Shown: in pieces, positions 37,928 through 46,438 of the stretch | How the letters are laid out: each line of letters starts with the position of its first letter | Numbering within the stretch: the stretch's first letter is position 1 | From: an uncultured Cellvibrionales bacterium | GTDB lineage: Bacteria > Pseudomonadota > Gammaproteobacteria > Pseudomonadales > Cellvibrionaceae | Reading direction: 5' to 3' | NCBI GenBank assembly: GCA_913050115.1 | Contig: CAJWZU010000002.1 | Span: 28,543-92,542 of the forward strand | Length of the DNA: 64,000 nt | Notes under the pieces: model-generated | The model's database searches: none | What the model was told of the DNA's origin: nothing | The model's input: the letters and a program-made list of their open reading frames with translations, nothing else | Position numbers and translations under genes: made by a program

Positions 37928-38329
37928 ATGAAACTTATTAAAACAAACAAGAAAATTGACAACAATGTCTGTAAAGCACTGACTGAAGTATGCGAGCAGG
38001 CTAAAATTGATATTGATGGTTTTCAGTGGTTGACCCACCGAGCCAACTACACAGAGTTTCCCGGTAGCTTAAAAGTGACCTGTGTATTTAGTGACGATCT
38101 CGAAATAGCAGCGGCATGCGATCAAAAACAGGACGTTATACTGCGCCAGCATATTCAAAAGCAGTTGTTGAAATTTGGCATAGTACTTAAAGATGTACGC
38201 CAGAATGTGCAATTAGACAGCGAAGAAGCCTGTGTCCGCGAGAACGATGGTCAATGGGATGAACGCCTGAAATTGGCCGAAGGTGCTGGTTATAGGCGTA
38301 ATCAACCGGGCCCGCGGCGGCGCTTTTAA
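37928..38329 (+). CDS. Conserved small hypothetical protein
   Basis: 133 aa, soluble. It begins KTNKKIDNNVCKALTEVCEQAK and has a GFQWLTHRANYTEFPGSLKVTCVF core and a Cys/Glu-rich part; the tail is basic (RRNQPGPRRRF). Similar proteins occur in marine gammaproteobacteria and are often labelled 'Fis family regulator', but I see no clear helix-turn-helix and do not adopt that name. It lies 49 nt after the GldG-like gene, probably in the same transcript. Confidence 0.75.
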   Translation: MKLIKTNKKIDNNVCKALTEVCEQAKIDIDGFQWLTHRANYTEFPGSLKVTCVFSDDLEIAAACDQKQDVILRQHIQKQLLKFGIVLKDVRQNVQLDSEEACVRENDGQWDERLKLAEGAGYRRNQPGPRRRF

Positions 38330-38377
38330 ATATTTAATCGAGCAGTACAGACAAAAATTTTAAAGGATAGAGTGTTC

Positions 38378-38755
38378 ATGAAAATTGATGAATCAGTGAA
38401 TGTTTTCGGTGAAAAGTTATTACTTTGTGGTGATGACCCTATCACTGGTTTTTTCCGCGATGGCGTTTGCAATACTTGCAAAGACGATATGGGTTCGCAT
38501 ACGGTCTGTGTCGAAGCGTCGCAGGACTTTTTAGAGTACTCCCGCTTTCGCGGCAATGATCTGACGACACCTATGCCAGAGTATAACTTTCCTGGTGTAA
38601 AAGCTGGTGATAGCTGGTGTCTCTGTGCCGCGCGCTGGTTGGAGGCTCAAAAAAACAATATGGCGCCCAGAGTTCATCTCACTAGAACACATATTAAGGC
38701 GCTCGAAATTGTGCCTTTTGAATTGCTGAAAAAGTATGCAGTAGATTTGAACTAG
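38378..38755 (+). CDS. DUF2237 family protein
   Basis: 125 aa from the ATG at 38378, with AAAGGA upstream. It has the signature DUF2237 pattern: NVFGEKLLLCGDDPITGFFRDGVC, GSHTVCVEASQDFLEYSRFRGNDLTTPMPEYNFPGVKAGDSWCLCAARW, then HLTRTHIKALEIVP. Five conserved Cys suggest metal or disulfide chemistry. The family is conserved in bacteria but its function is unknown. It is the last gene of the run that begins with the ABC exporter. Confidence 0.88.
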   Translation: MKIDESVNVFGEKLLLCGDDPITGFFRDGVCNTCKDDMGSHTVCVEASQDFLEYSRFRGNDLTTPMPEYNFPGVKAGDSWCLCAARWLEAQKNNMAPRVHLTRTHIKALEIVPFELLKKYAVDLN

Positions 38756-39074
38756 CCGCGTAAATAAGTCGTAATATTGGCACTTATTTTCTTGATCAGC
38801 GCGCTGCATCGTCTTCGATCAATATACGCTGAAATATGCAAACACTTTAGAGCATGACTTATAACGGATTTATGAGCATAGCGAAAAATTTGATTGCGTC
38901 CCAATGCCTACTGGGCTTTTGAAGTATAGGCTTGCGCCGGAGCTTCCGTGAAATAAAAGCACTGAAACAGCGTTTGCGCGAGCAAGTACTTGCCAAGTAC
39001 CGCCGCGGTTATAGTCATATCAGCAAACCAGACTAGTTGGTCTGCTTCGATTTAGTTACAATAGCTAGGCAAAT
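38756..39074. other. Intergenic region with an orphan coding-like tail
   Basis: No complete gene. From about 38923 to 39037 a frame without a good start reads REIKALKQRLREQVLAKYRR followed by GYSHISKPD and a stop, which looks protein-like and may be a remnant. No family recognised. Confidence 0.4.
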
Positions 39075-39115
39075 GGGGGTCACAGTGTTCACTATGTCCC
39101 CGCTTATTGACCCCC
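39075..39115. repeat. Nested palindrome before the RND exporter gene
   Basis: Outer arms are GGGGGTCA (39075-39082) and TGACCCCC (39108-39115). Inside is a second, exactly symmetrical palindrome GGGG-N4-AGTGTTCACT-N4-CCCC (39076-39101). The two share the left G run and exclude each other. It ends 20 nt before the start codon at 39136. Confidence 0.6.
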
Positions 39116-39135
39116 GCTAATGTGCAGGCCGCTTA

Positions 39136-41721
39136 ATGTTTTCTTTTCTCCCCTCGTTATTTCAACGTACCGTTATTGAGCGCCCGCTGGCTTCGCTGTT
39201 GTTGGTGTTGAGTTGTGCGCTGTTGCTGGCCCTTGGCTTACCCAATTTTAAGCTCGATGCATCGGCCGACTCGCTGACACTTGAGCATGACCGTGACGTC
39301 GATTATTTCCGTGAAATTTTCTCCCGCTATCAGAGCGGCGATTTTCTAGTAATTACTTATACGCCCAAAGTCGATTTATTCTCTGATCAGTCGCTGCGCA
39401 CTTTGGCCGAGTTACGCGATGATTTAAGTGAAATTGAAGGCGTTGCCAGTGTCCAGTCGATGCTCGATTTACCACTGCTGTATAGCCCCATGCGCAGTCT
39501 GAGTGAGATTAAGGCTGAGACTCGCACGCTTGCCACGGCCGGCGTTGACCGCGAACAGGCTAAACGCGAATTTCATCAGAGCCCTATTTATCGGGATATG
39601 ATTCTTAGCCCAAGCGGTCAGACCACGGCAGTATTGCTGAACATTGCCGTCGACAACACTTATATTGATTTGGTGCGCCAGCGCGATGCACTGCGCTACT
39701 TACGCGATGACCAAGGTTTAACGACGGCGCAAGAGCAAGAACTGGTAACAGCCACGCAAGTGTTTCTCGACTATCGCACTGCAGCACAGAGCCGATCTCA
39801 TGCGCGAGTGAATGCAGTGCGCAACGTCGTGGCGACTTATCGCGATCGCGCTGAGCTGTTTCTGGGTGGGGTGACCATGATTACCGCCGACATGGTCGAC
39901 TTTATTAAGAGCGACCTAGTCGTTTTTGGGTGCGGCATCTTGTTGTTTATCGTGCTGACGTTATGGGCGATCTTTCGACAGGCGCGTTTTGTGTTTTTGC
40001 CGCTGGTCGTATGTTTGTTGACGGTAGTTATGGTATTGGGCTGGCTTAGCTGGATCGACTGGCGCCTGACCGTTATCTCCTCCAATTTTGTCGCTTTGCT
40101 ACTTATTATGACATTGGCGATTAATATTCATCTGGTGGTGCGATTTCGTGAATTGCACGCACAAAATCCTAGCTGGACACGGGCGCAATTAGTGGCCAAA
40201 ACCGTACACTTTATGGCACGCCCTTGCCTGTACTCTGCGCTCACTACTATTGTGGCTTTTGTCTCGCTGGTGGTATCGGATATTCGCCCCGTGATCGACT
40301 TTGGCTGGATGATGACCATTGGCTTGAGCTTGGCACTGCTGTTGTCGTTTATTGTGCTGCCGGCCGGGTTAATGCTATTGCCGTTGGGCCAGAGTCGCGA
40401 TAAAGGCGACAACTCTGCCGCGTTAACACTGCGCTTTTCCCGCTTTGCTGAACAACGTGGTTTGTTGCTGATAGTTCTGACTATTTTAACTGCAGCCATC
40501 AGTGTATTTGGTATCAGTCGCCTGGAAGTGGAAAACCGCTTTATCGATTATTTTCATGAGTCGACCGAAATTTATCAAGGCATGTCGGTAATCGACCAAG
40601 AGCTCGGTGGTACCACCACCTTGGAAATCATCTTGGACGCGGCTATTGAACCGCAAGAGCGGAGAGATTTCGAAGATCCCTTTAGCGAGGCTGATGCTGT
40701 TGACGAACTCGATCCTTTTGATGAACCCGATCCTTTTGAGGCGCCGGAATCTTTAGCCGAGGAAGACCCTTTCGCTGAGGCGGATCCCTTTTCTGAGAAC
40801 AGTACAGAAACGCTCGCCGCTAACCAGCCAAGTTATTGGTTTACCGGTGCCGGCCTCGATGAGATCGATCAGTTGCATCGTTATCTGGAATCACGGCAGG
40901 TGATCGGCAAGGTGCAATCATTGGCCACGGCCTATTCTGTGGCCAGCGATCTCAACGGCAGTCAGCTCAACGACTTTGAACTGGCGGTATTGCGCCAGTC
41001 GCTACCGGCTGAGGTGAAGGGCTTTTTAATCGACCCCTACTTATCGGCGGAACACGATCAAACACGCCTCACTCTGCGCGCTCGTGAAACCGATTCAAAT
41101 CTGCGTCGGGCGCAGTTAATCGCTGATATTCGCAATTATGCTGTTAATGAAATTGGTTTACAGCCTGAACAGGTGCACTTCACCGGCATGTTAGTGCTCT
41201 ACAACAATATGTTGCAGAGTCTGTTTAAATCTCAAATTGTCACCTTGGGTGCGGTATTTATCGGCATTATGCTTATGTTCTTAGTGCTATTTCGCTCTAT
41301 CAGTATCGCTTTAATTGCCCTTATTCCCAATATGCTAGCGGCTGCGGTGGTGATGGGTGGCATGGGATTAGCGGGAATTCCGCTGGATATGATGACTATC
41401 ACCATCGCTGCAATTACCGTCGGCGTCGGCGTTGATCATGCCATTCACTATCTGCATCGATATAAGCGTGAATTTGCCATCGACGGCGATTATGCTGCCG
41501 CTATGCATCGCTCTCACGCCTCCATTGGTCGCGCCATGTACTACACCTCGGTCACCATTATTATTGGTTTCTCGATTCTGGCACTGTCGAAGTTTATTCC
41601 ATCGATATATTTCGGCCTGCTTACAGCCCTCGCCATGTTCGCGGCAATATTAGGCTCGCTGACACTGCTGCCGAAGTTGATTCTGTGGTTAAAACCATTC
41701 GGTGCTGGCCAAGCAGATTAG
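39136..41721 (+). CDS. RND/MMPL-family exporter with acidic DPF-repeat insert
   Basis: 861 aa, two RND halves (COG1033 type). TM1 is at about 18-35, five segments at 258-420; TM7 at about 443-460, and five at the C-terminus (about 700-855) with GVGVDHAIHYLHRYKRE, as in hopanoid/lipid-type RND proteins. The second periplasmic loop carries an acidic insert at 511-558 with five DPF triplets (514, 526, 532, 544, 550), which is not part of the normal fold. The substrate is unknown; lipids or hydrophobic compounds are likely by family. It stands alone; its last ~32 codons are repeated just downstream. Confidence 0.85.
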   Translation: MFSFLPSLFQRTVIERPLASLLLVLSCALLLALGLPNFKLDASADSLTLEHDRDVDYFREIFSRYQSGDFLVITYTPKVDLFSDQSLRTLAELRDDLSEIEGVASVQSMLDLPLLYSPMRSLSEIKAETRTLATAGVDREQAKREFHQSPIYRDMILSPSGQTTAVLLNIAVDNTYIDLVRQRDALRYLRDDQGLTTAQEQELVTATQVFLDYRTAAQSRSHARVNAVRNVVATYRDRAELFLGGVTMITADMVDFIKSDLVVFGCGILLFIVLTLWAIFRQARFVFLPLVVCLLTVVMVLGWLSWIDWRLTVISSNFVALLLIMTLAINIHLVVRFRELHAQNPSWTRAQLVAKTVHFMARPCLYSALTTIVAFVSLVVSDIRPVIDFGWMMTIGLSLALLLSFIVLPAGLMLLPLGQSRDKGDNSAALTLRFSRFAEQRGLLLIVLTILTAAISVFGISRLEVENRFIDYFHESTEIYQGMSVIDQELGGTTTLEIILDAAIEPQERRDFEDPFSEADAVDELDPFDEPDPFEAPESLAEEDPFAEADPFSENSTETLAANQPSYWFTGAGLDEIDQLHRYLESRQVIGKVQSLATAYSVASDLNGSQLNDFELAVLRQSLPAEVKGFLIDPYLSAEHDQTRLTLRARETDSNLRRAQLIADIRNYAVNEIGLQPEQVHFTGMLVLYNNMLQSLFKSQIVTLGAVFIGIMLMFLVLFRSISIALIALIPNMLAAAVVMGGMGLAGIPLDMMTITIAAITVGVGVDHAIHYLHRYKREFAIDGDYAAAMHRSHASIGRAMYYTSVTIIIGFSILALSKFIPSIYFGLLTALAMFAAILGSLTLLPKLILWLKPFGAGQAD
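41626..41720 (+). repeat. Tandem duplication, copy 1 (inside the RND gene 3' end)
   Basis: This part codes ALAMFAAILGSLTLLPKLIL and the remaining C-terminal residues of the RND protein. It is repeated at an offset of 129 nt, exactly 43 codons. Confidence 0.85.
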
Positions 41722-41754
41722 CGAGAAGGTTTGCCAGAAAAATTACCAAGAGCT

Positions 41755-41848
41755 GCGCTGGCCATGTTCGCGATAATTTTAGGCTCGCTGACACTGTTGC
41801 CGAAGTTGATTCTGTGGATAAACCATTTGCAGCAGGCAAGGTAGATAA
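41755..41848 (+). repeat. Tandem duplication, copy 2 (decayed fragment)
   Basis: It encodes ALAMFAIILGSLTLLPKLIL and then, after loss of one A (near 41820), a different end and a TAG. Restoring the base gives LWIKPFAAGKVD, matching LWLKPFGAGQAD of the gene's true end. The frame is open from the RND stop through this copy. Confidence 0.85.
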
Positions 41849-41879
41849 AAAAGGCTGGGTCTTACGACCCAGCTTTTTT
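41847..41879. terminator. Bidirectional intrinsic terminator
   Basis: Stem GCTGGGTC-TTAC-GACCCAGC with an A run before it and six T after it. It can stop both the RND transcript and the convergent minus-strand gene at 41892. Confidence 0.85.
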
Positions 41880-41891
41880 GTTGTGGAGTCG

Positions 41892-42473
41892 TTACTTTTT
41901 CGCCATTTGAGCACTTTCACTGCTTACCAATACACCATTGATGTAGTCGCTGAGCATAATCAGCAGGCCTTTGTCTGAGCGCTCTAGTCGGGTAATAGTT
42001 TCACGAAAAATACTGTTGCCATTAACGGTAGAGGTGCGGTATTTGTGTGCTACCTCAAGGTGGTTAGCGCCGACATCTAGCAGTTTATAGGCGCCTTCGG
42101 GGCCAAATAAATGACGATTAATTTGCATGCGGCGGCGTTTTTCAATCCAGTGGCGGTCGCTTTGTATGTGCAGACTGCCATTTTGGCCCGCTTTTACTTT
42201 GCTTTCGAGTTGGTAATGACGGTATTCCACACGGATGTCGCGCTCCGGGCCCTTACACAGCATCTCGGTTAATTGGCCGTGCCATTTACCCTCTAATAAT
42301 TTGTAGACTTGAGCCAGCTGCTTGCGTGCCGCGCGATCGAGTTTGGCGTCTACCATTATGTCGTAATAGCTATCGCCACTGGCGGCCAAATCGGGTGACA
42401 GCTGATAGCAGCTGTTGGCTTGAGCGGCGCTCGCGCTTAGCAGCGTAAATAATGCGATGAGAAAATTTTTCAT
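41892..42473 (-). CDS. Secreted hypothetical protein
   Basis: 193 aa with a clear signal peptide (MKNFLIALFTLLSASAAQA, 1-19). The mature protein begins NSCYQLSPDLAASGDSYYDI, has a second Cys in EMLCKGPERD, and is basic with several His (DRHWIEKRRRMQINRHLFGPEG). The two Cys may pair. Family not recognised. It lies 109 nt after the sensor-kinase gene on the same strand, so it may belong to that regulon. Confidence 0.68.
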   Translation of the reverse strand: MKNFLIALFTLLSASAAQANSCYQLSPDLAASGDSYYDIMVDAKLDRAARKQLAQVYKLLEGKWHGQLTEMLCKGPERDIRVEYRHYQLESKVKAGQNGSLHIQSDRHWIEKRRRMQINRHLFGPEGAYKLLDVGANHLEVAHKYRTSTVNGNSIFRETITRLERSDKGLLIMLSDYINGVLVSSESAQMAKK

Positions 42474-42582
42474 GTTCGGTCCTTTTTGTGGGCGCGAGGC
42501 TTTGGTGCCAGATTAGCATTTGACGCTGAGTATAACGATCAACTTATTATAATAGCTACAGTGCGCACGATATTGCGGCTGC

Positions 42583-43989
42583 TTAGGCTGGCAGAGTAAA
42601 TTCTATACTGGCGCCACCTAGAGGACTGTCGCTAATATGTAATTCGCCTCCGTAGTCACGCACAATCTCGGCTGCAACGCTAAGACCAATACCTTGGCCC
42701 GAGTTAATACTGTCGGCGCGCTGGCCGCGTTCTAGAATAGTCTCGCGCACTTGTGGCGCTATACCGCAGCCGTCATCACTGACCACCATTTGAATAAAGT
42801 CTTTGCCGTTTACTGTGTGTTTTTTAGCACCGATAGAGATCTTCTGCTGGGTAAACTTGCAGGCATTTTCCAGCAGGTTGCCTAGCACTTCCATTAAATC
42901 AGCGCTGTCGCCGCAAAAATGTAAATCTTCATGCAGCACTAATTCAAACTGCAGATTTTTATCGCGATAGACCTTGTGCAGTGCTTGGCAAAGGCGCTCA
43001 CAGGTTGCTTTAATTGGGCTGCGTTCGCGACTGTCGCTGTGGCGCAGCACTGCGCGTTGCAACTGACGGCGCACGACTTGATCCATGCGAGTAATTTGTT
43101 CTTGCAGTTGCTCTCGTAATTCGGGATTTTTAATATCGGTCAGTTGTGTATGCATGACCGCCAGCGGGGTTTTTAAACTGTGAGCCAAGTTGCCGAGGCC
43201 GTCGCGGTAGCGCTGTCGCTGCTCAGATTCACGCGTTAATAATTGGTTAAGGTTGTCGACCAAGGGTCGTGTTTCACTGGGGAAGTCGCCATCGACCTTT
43301 ACACTATTGCCACTTTGCATGACCTTTAAGGCAGTGGCTAATTTGCGCAGCGGGCTTAAGCCCCAGTGTAATATGCTCAGTTGGAAAATAATTAAGCCAA
43401 CTCCGGCGAGTGTTAGCCACAGCCACAATTGATCCCGATAGGCCTGCAGCTCTCCTTGAAAGCGGTCCTTGCTGTGGATAACCGTAAAGCGTATGGGTAA
43501 TGTATCTTGTGCGCTGTCCCAAAAAACATCCTGACTGAATTTAAAAGTATTTACGCCAAGCCTGAAGCGGGTGCCAAGCTTAAAGTCTTGCTCAACGTCT
43601 ATGTTGCCTTGCGTATTTAGCTCGGTCGAGGACGAGCGCCACAACGCTTTTTGCTGGCCTGGCGGTCCAATATAGCCATAGAGCCCAGAGTCAAGCTGGC
43701 TAAAGCGAGGTTCAAGTAGTGAGCCAGGCATCCAGACGTTTATTTTGCCGTTTTGATCCGTGTCAATTTCAGCTGCCGCTAGCAGCAGATAGATTTGGCC
43801 TTGCAGATTATCTTGCTCGGCGCTAATGAGGCTGCGCTGAAAAGCGCGGTCGAGAGCGAATCCAGTCAGGGAAAAAAACAGCGGCAGCGACACGATCGCG
43901 CCCCATAATAAACGCTGTTTCAGTGAGAGGGGGTTGCCGTTAGCATTGCCACGAAAGCTGTCAAAAAATTTTCTAAAGAGATTTTTCAC
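42583..43989 (-). CDS. Sensor histidine kinase (PhoQ/QseC-like)
   Basis: 468 aa. TM1 is at about 28-46, periplasmic sensor about 50-188, TM2 about 189-206, HAMP, then a HisKA phospho-acceptor His270 in NLAHSLKTPL. The HATPase region has NLLENACKF (N box), DDGCGI (G1) and GQGIGLSVAAEIV (G2). It phosphorylates the response regulator encoded 5 nt upstream. The PepSY protein in the same operon suggests an envelope-stress or metal/peptide signal. The exact orthologue (PhoQ or other) is not certain. Confidence 0.9.
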   Translation of the reverse strand: MKNLFRKFFDSFRGNANGNPLSLKQRLLWGAIVSLPLFFSLTGFALDRAFQRSLISAEQDNLQGQIYLLLAAAEIDTDQNGKINVWMPGSLLEPRFSQLDSGLYGYIGPPGQQKALWRSSSTELNTQGNIDVEQDFKLGTRFRLGVNTFKFSQDVFWDSAQDTLPIRFTVIHSKDRFQGELQAYRDQLWLWLTLAGVGLIIFQLSILHWGLSPLRKLATALKVMQSGNSVKVDGDFPSETRPLVDNLNQLLTRESEQRQRYRDGLGNLAHSLKTPLAVMHTQLTDIKNPELREQLQEQITRMDQVVRRQLQRAVLRHSDSRERSPIKATCERLCQALHKVYRDKNLQFELVLHEDLHFCGDSADLMEVLGNLLENACKFTQQKISIGAKKHTVNGKDFIQMVVSDDGCGIAPQVRETILERGQRADSINSGQGIGLSVAAEIVRDYGGELHISDSPLGGASIEFTLPA

Positions 43990-43994
43990 TAGGG

Positions 43995-44672
43995 CTAAAC
44001 AGGTTTTAGTTCAAAGCGATAACCCTGGCCACGCAGGGTCGATATAGGTTTTAAGCTGTTATCGGGGTCAATTTTTTTACGCAGACGCATCATAAATACT
44101 TCAATGACATTACTGTCGCGATCAAAGTCTTGATCATAAAGGTGCTCTGTCAGGGTTACTTTGGATACGACCTTGTTGGGGTTCAGTGCCATATATTCAA
44201 AGGTGTTGTATTCAAAGCTGGTGAGTTCGGCGACGGCACCGTTGCGGCGGACCGTTTTGGCGCGGGTATCGAGCACTAGTTGGCCATAGTCTATTTCACT
44301 CGAGGCGTGACCGGCCGCGCGCCGGAGTAGGGCGTTGATGCGCGCTTTTAACTCTTGCGGATGAAAGGGCTTGGTTAGGTAGTCGTCGCCACCCGCTTCA
44401 AGTCCCTCGACTTTATCCTGCCATTGGTCGCGGGCAGTAAGAATAATAATGGGGAAGTTGCGGCCCTTAAGGCGCAGTGCCTTAATTAAGCTAACGCCGT
44501 CGAGTTCGGGCAGGCCTAGATCGATCACAGCTAAGTCGTAATCGTATTCCTTGCCCAAATAGAGACCTTCGCGGCCATCGCTTGCTTGATCAATCGCATA
44601 GCCGTCGGCTTCGAGTGTGCTTGCCAGCTGCTCGCGCAAAACTGTTTCATCTTCAACAATTAGAAGCCGCAT
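43995..44672 (-). CDS. OmpR-family response regulator (PhoP-like)
   Basis: 225 aa. Receiver with acidic pocket VEDE (6-9) and phospho-acceptor Asp51 in AVIDLGLPELDG, then Lys in DYLTKPF, and a winged-helix DNA-binding domain with TSFEYNTFEYMALNPNKVVSK and VIEVFMMRLRKKIDPD. It pairs with the kinase 5 nt downstream and is preceded by the PepSY gene at 13 nt. Its overall wording is closest to PhoP-type regulators, but orthology is inference. Confidence 0.92.
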   Translation of the reverse strand: MRLLIVEDETVLREQLASTLEADGYAIDQASDGREGLYLGKEYDYDLAVIDLGLPELDGVSLIKALRLKGRNFPIIILTARDQWQDKVEGLEAGGDDYLTKPFHPQELKARINALLRRAAGHASSEIDYGQLVLDTRAKTVRRNGAVAELTSFEYNTFEYMALNPNKVVSKVTLTEHLYDQDFDRDSNVIEVFMMRLRKKIDPDNSLKPISTLRGQGYRFELKPV

Positions 44673-44685
44673 TGTGTTTCCTTAA

Positions 44686-44967
44686 CTAGTGAATTTTGCC
44701 ACTGTTAGCGTCAACCCATACTTGTTTGACATGGCCGGAACTCTGTAACAGTTTGACTTTATAGCCGTGTTGGCCCTGATTATTTTGGCTTTGTATTTTT
44801 AGAATCTTGCCGCCCAATTGCTCCAACGCGAGCTTGCCAGCTTGCGATTTATTCAGTGCCTGAACCTGCTGCTGGCTGTTGGGCTGACTCTGCAGTTTGT
44901 CGGTGGCTTCGGCAAAGCCGCAGCCGGCGGCTAACACTAGGGCGATAATAAATAGAGGGCTGCGCAA
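44686..44967 (-). CDS. PepSY-domain periplasmic protein or lipoprotein
   Basis: 93 aa. The signal MRSPLFIIALVLAAGCGFAEA contains a lipobox-like LAAGC at Cys16, so it may be lipidated. The mature part is a single PepSY domain: ALNKSQAGKLALEQLGGKILKIQ ... VWVDANSGKIH. It is first in the operon with the OmpR regulator (13 nt) and kinase. PepSY genes next to such pairs are common and are thought to modulate the sensor. Confidence 0.82.
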   Translation of the reverse strand: MRSPLFIIALVLAAGCGFAEATDKLQSQPNSQQQVQALNKSQAGKLALEQLGGKILKIQSQNNQGQHGYKVKLLQSSGHVKQVWVDANSGKIH

Positions 44968-45020
44968 GGTGCTGATCCTTTCTTTGATAAACTATTTACC
45001 ATAATCGCTCATTGCCAGTA

Positions 45021-45617
45021 TTAATCAATAGGGCGGACATTTATCGCAATGCGAATTTGGTGGCCGGGATCGCGTTTCATGCGGGAGTGGTAGGTTCGAC
45101 CTTGGTATTCGTAGCTAACATCATAACCTTCCAGTACTTCTTCATATTCAGTGTGCTGACGGTTGTGACACACTTCCTGCTCTCTGTAACGGGTTATGGT
45201 TTTTGCCTGCTGGTTCTGATGATGGTTGCGGCGAGATTTACCATAGAGATCGCGTCCAATCGAACCGCCAAGTAGAGCACCTATAACGGCGCCTGCATTT
45301 TTGGACTTTTTATGATGACCCGCTTTATGACCAATGGCGCCGCCGATTACACCTCCGAGTAGCATGGGGGTAGCGGAGCGATAGTTACTGGCAGGTTGAT
45401 AATAGGGATTACTTTCCTGATAGGCGACGTTTTCGATATGGCATTGCTGTTTCGGCCTTTGACGGCTAACGCTGCGATAGATTGGCCGACTGTCGATTAC
45501 TCTGGCGTAATCGGTATGGCTATTTGAGTTGCGGTTATCACGGCCGGCGCTGGCATTGACGCTGCAGATACAGATAACGGCGGCGGTTAAAAGTTGAGTT
45601 ATTAGTCGCGTGTTCAT
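45021..45617 (-). CDS. Glycine-zipper 2TM (17-kDa antigen-like) envelope protein
   Basis: 198 aa. The signal peptide is at 1-24 (ending NASAG). A polar linker is followed by the glycine-zipper GGVIGGAIGHKAGHHKKSKNAGAVIGALLGGSIG (about 88-121), typical of the Rickettsia 17-kDa antigen/SlyB-like family. A basic C-terminal domain follows with EVCHNRQHTEYEEVLEGYDVSYEYQGRTY. It is probably an outer-membrane or periplasmic structural protein. It is a single gene upstream of the PepSY operon, which lies 53 nt downstream on the same strand. Confidence 0.8.
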   Translation of the reverse strand: MNTRLITQLLTAAVICICSVNASAGRDNRNSNSHTDYARVIDSRPIYRSVSRQRPKQQCHIENVAYQESNPYYQPASNYRSATPMLLGGVIGGAIGHKAGHHKKSKNAGAVIGALLGGSIGRDLYGKSRRNHHQNQQAKTITRYREQEVCHNRQHTEYEEVLEGYDVSYEYQGRTYHSRMKRDPGHQIRIAINVRPID

Positions 45618-45715
45618 GGTGAGCTCCCTTAATAGATGACCTCACTATGCACGCCTGTGCCTGAACTGAAGCTGAAGTTCTGCCACAATAGTGAAAACAG
45701 CCTAGAGATATTTTT

Positions 45716-46312
45716 GTGACTGAGTCGTTGCCCCTTTTCCCGCTGCACACACAGTTGTTGCCTCAGCAGCGCCTGGACTTACAGATATTCGAGCCACGCT
45801 ACTTGCAGTTAGTTAAAGACTGTCTGCGTGCTGATAGTCCTTTTGGTGTAGTGATGATTCGCGAGGGCGCCGAGGTTGTCCACACCAGTGCCGACGTCCC
45901 ACAGGTTTTTGGAACAGGTGTCAGTGCCAAGATTGTCGATTGGGGTACAACTAATACCAGTTTGCTGGCCGTGACTATTATTGGCCAAGCAAAATTTAAA
46001 CTTAGCCGCGCTAATGTGGATGCCAGTAAATTAATGAGCGCTGAAATTAGTTGGTTGCCAGTGGAGGCGATTGTCGATGTGCCTATTCATCATGCCGGAC
46101 TTTTGGCGTTGTTACAGCAGCTGCGGCAACATCCTGCCACGGCTCGTTTACAGCTGCCCGATATCACTGATGCACGTCACTTGGGCTGGCAGTTGAGCCA
46201 GCTATTGCCACTGCCGAAATCGCTTAAGGTTGACCTATTGTCGATGGTTGACCCGCTGCAGCGCCTCGACCGACTGCTGGCATTGATCGAAGACTTGTCC
46301 GAGGGCCGTTAG
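45716..46312 (+). CDS. LON N-terminal-domain (COG2802) protein
   Basis: 198 aa from GTG. It contains only a LON substrate-binding domain: LPLFPLHTQLLPQQRLDLQIFEPRYLQLVKDCLRADSPFGVVMI at the N-terminus, then helices to the end. No ATPase or protease part is present, which is normal for this family. The function is not established, though a role in protein quality control is often assumed. It is divergent from the glycine-zipper gene and upstream of proA. Confidence 0.85.
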   Translation: MTESLPLFPLHTQLLPQQRLDLQIFEPRYLQLVKDCLRADSPFGVVMIREGAEVVHTSADVPQVFGTGVSAKIVDWGTTNTSLLAVTIIGQAKFKLSRANVDASKLMSAEISWLPVEAIVDVPIHHAGLLALLQQLRQHPATARLQLPDITDARHLGWQLSQLLPLPKSLKVDLLSMVDPLQRLDRLLALIEDLSEGR

Positions 46313-46346
46313 TTCTTCTTAGCCACCTGAATATTGCTAAAAATAC

Positions 46347-46355
46347 TGGTATAAT
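46347..46355 (+). promoter_or_regulatory. Extended -10 promoter of proA
   Basis: TGGTATAAT matches the extended -10 consensus TGnTATAAT. No good -35 is visible, as is usual for this promoter type. It lies 84 nt before proA. Confidence 0.55.
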
Positions 46356-46438
46356 CGCGCGTTTTGTACGCCGCCTTCTTTTCCTGCGGCTTTATTACTT
46401 TGTCGGCCTATTAACTTGGGCCGCACGCGGACGCCGAC

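Noticed and set aside
41685..41978. 97-codon plus frame across the duplicated region
   Set aside because: Shadow frame over the repeat, the terminator and the convergent gene.
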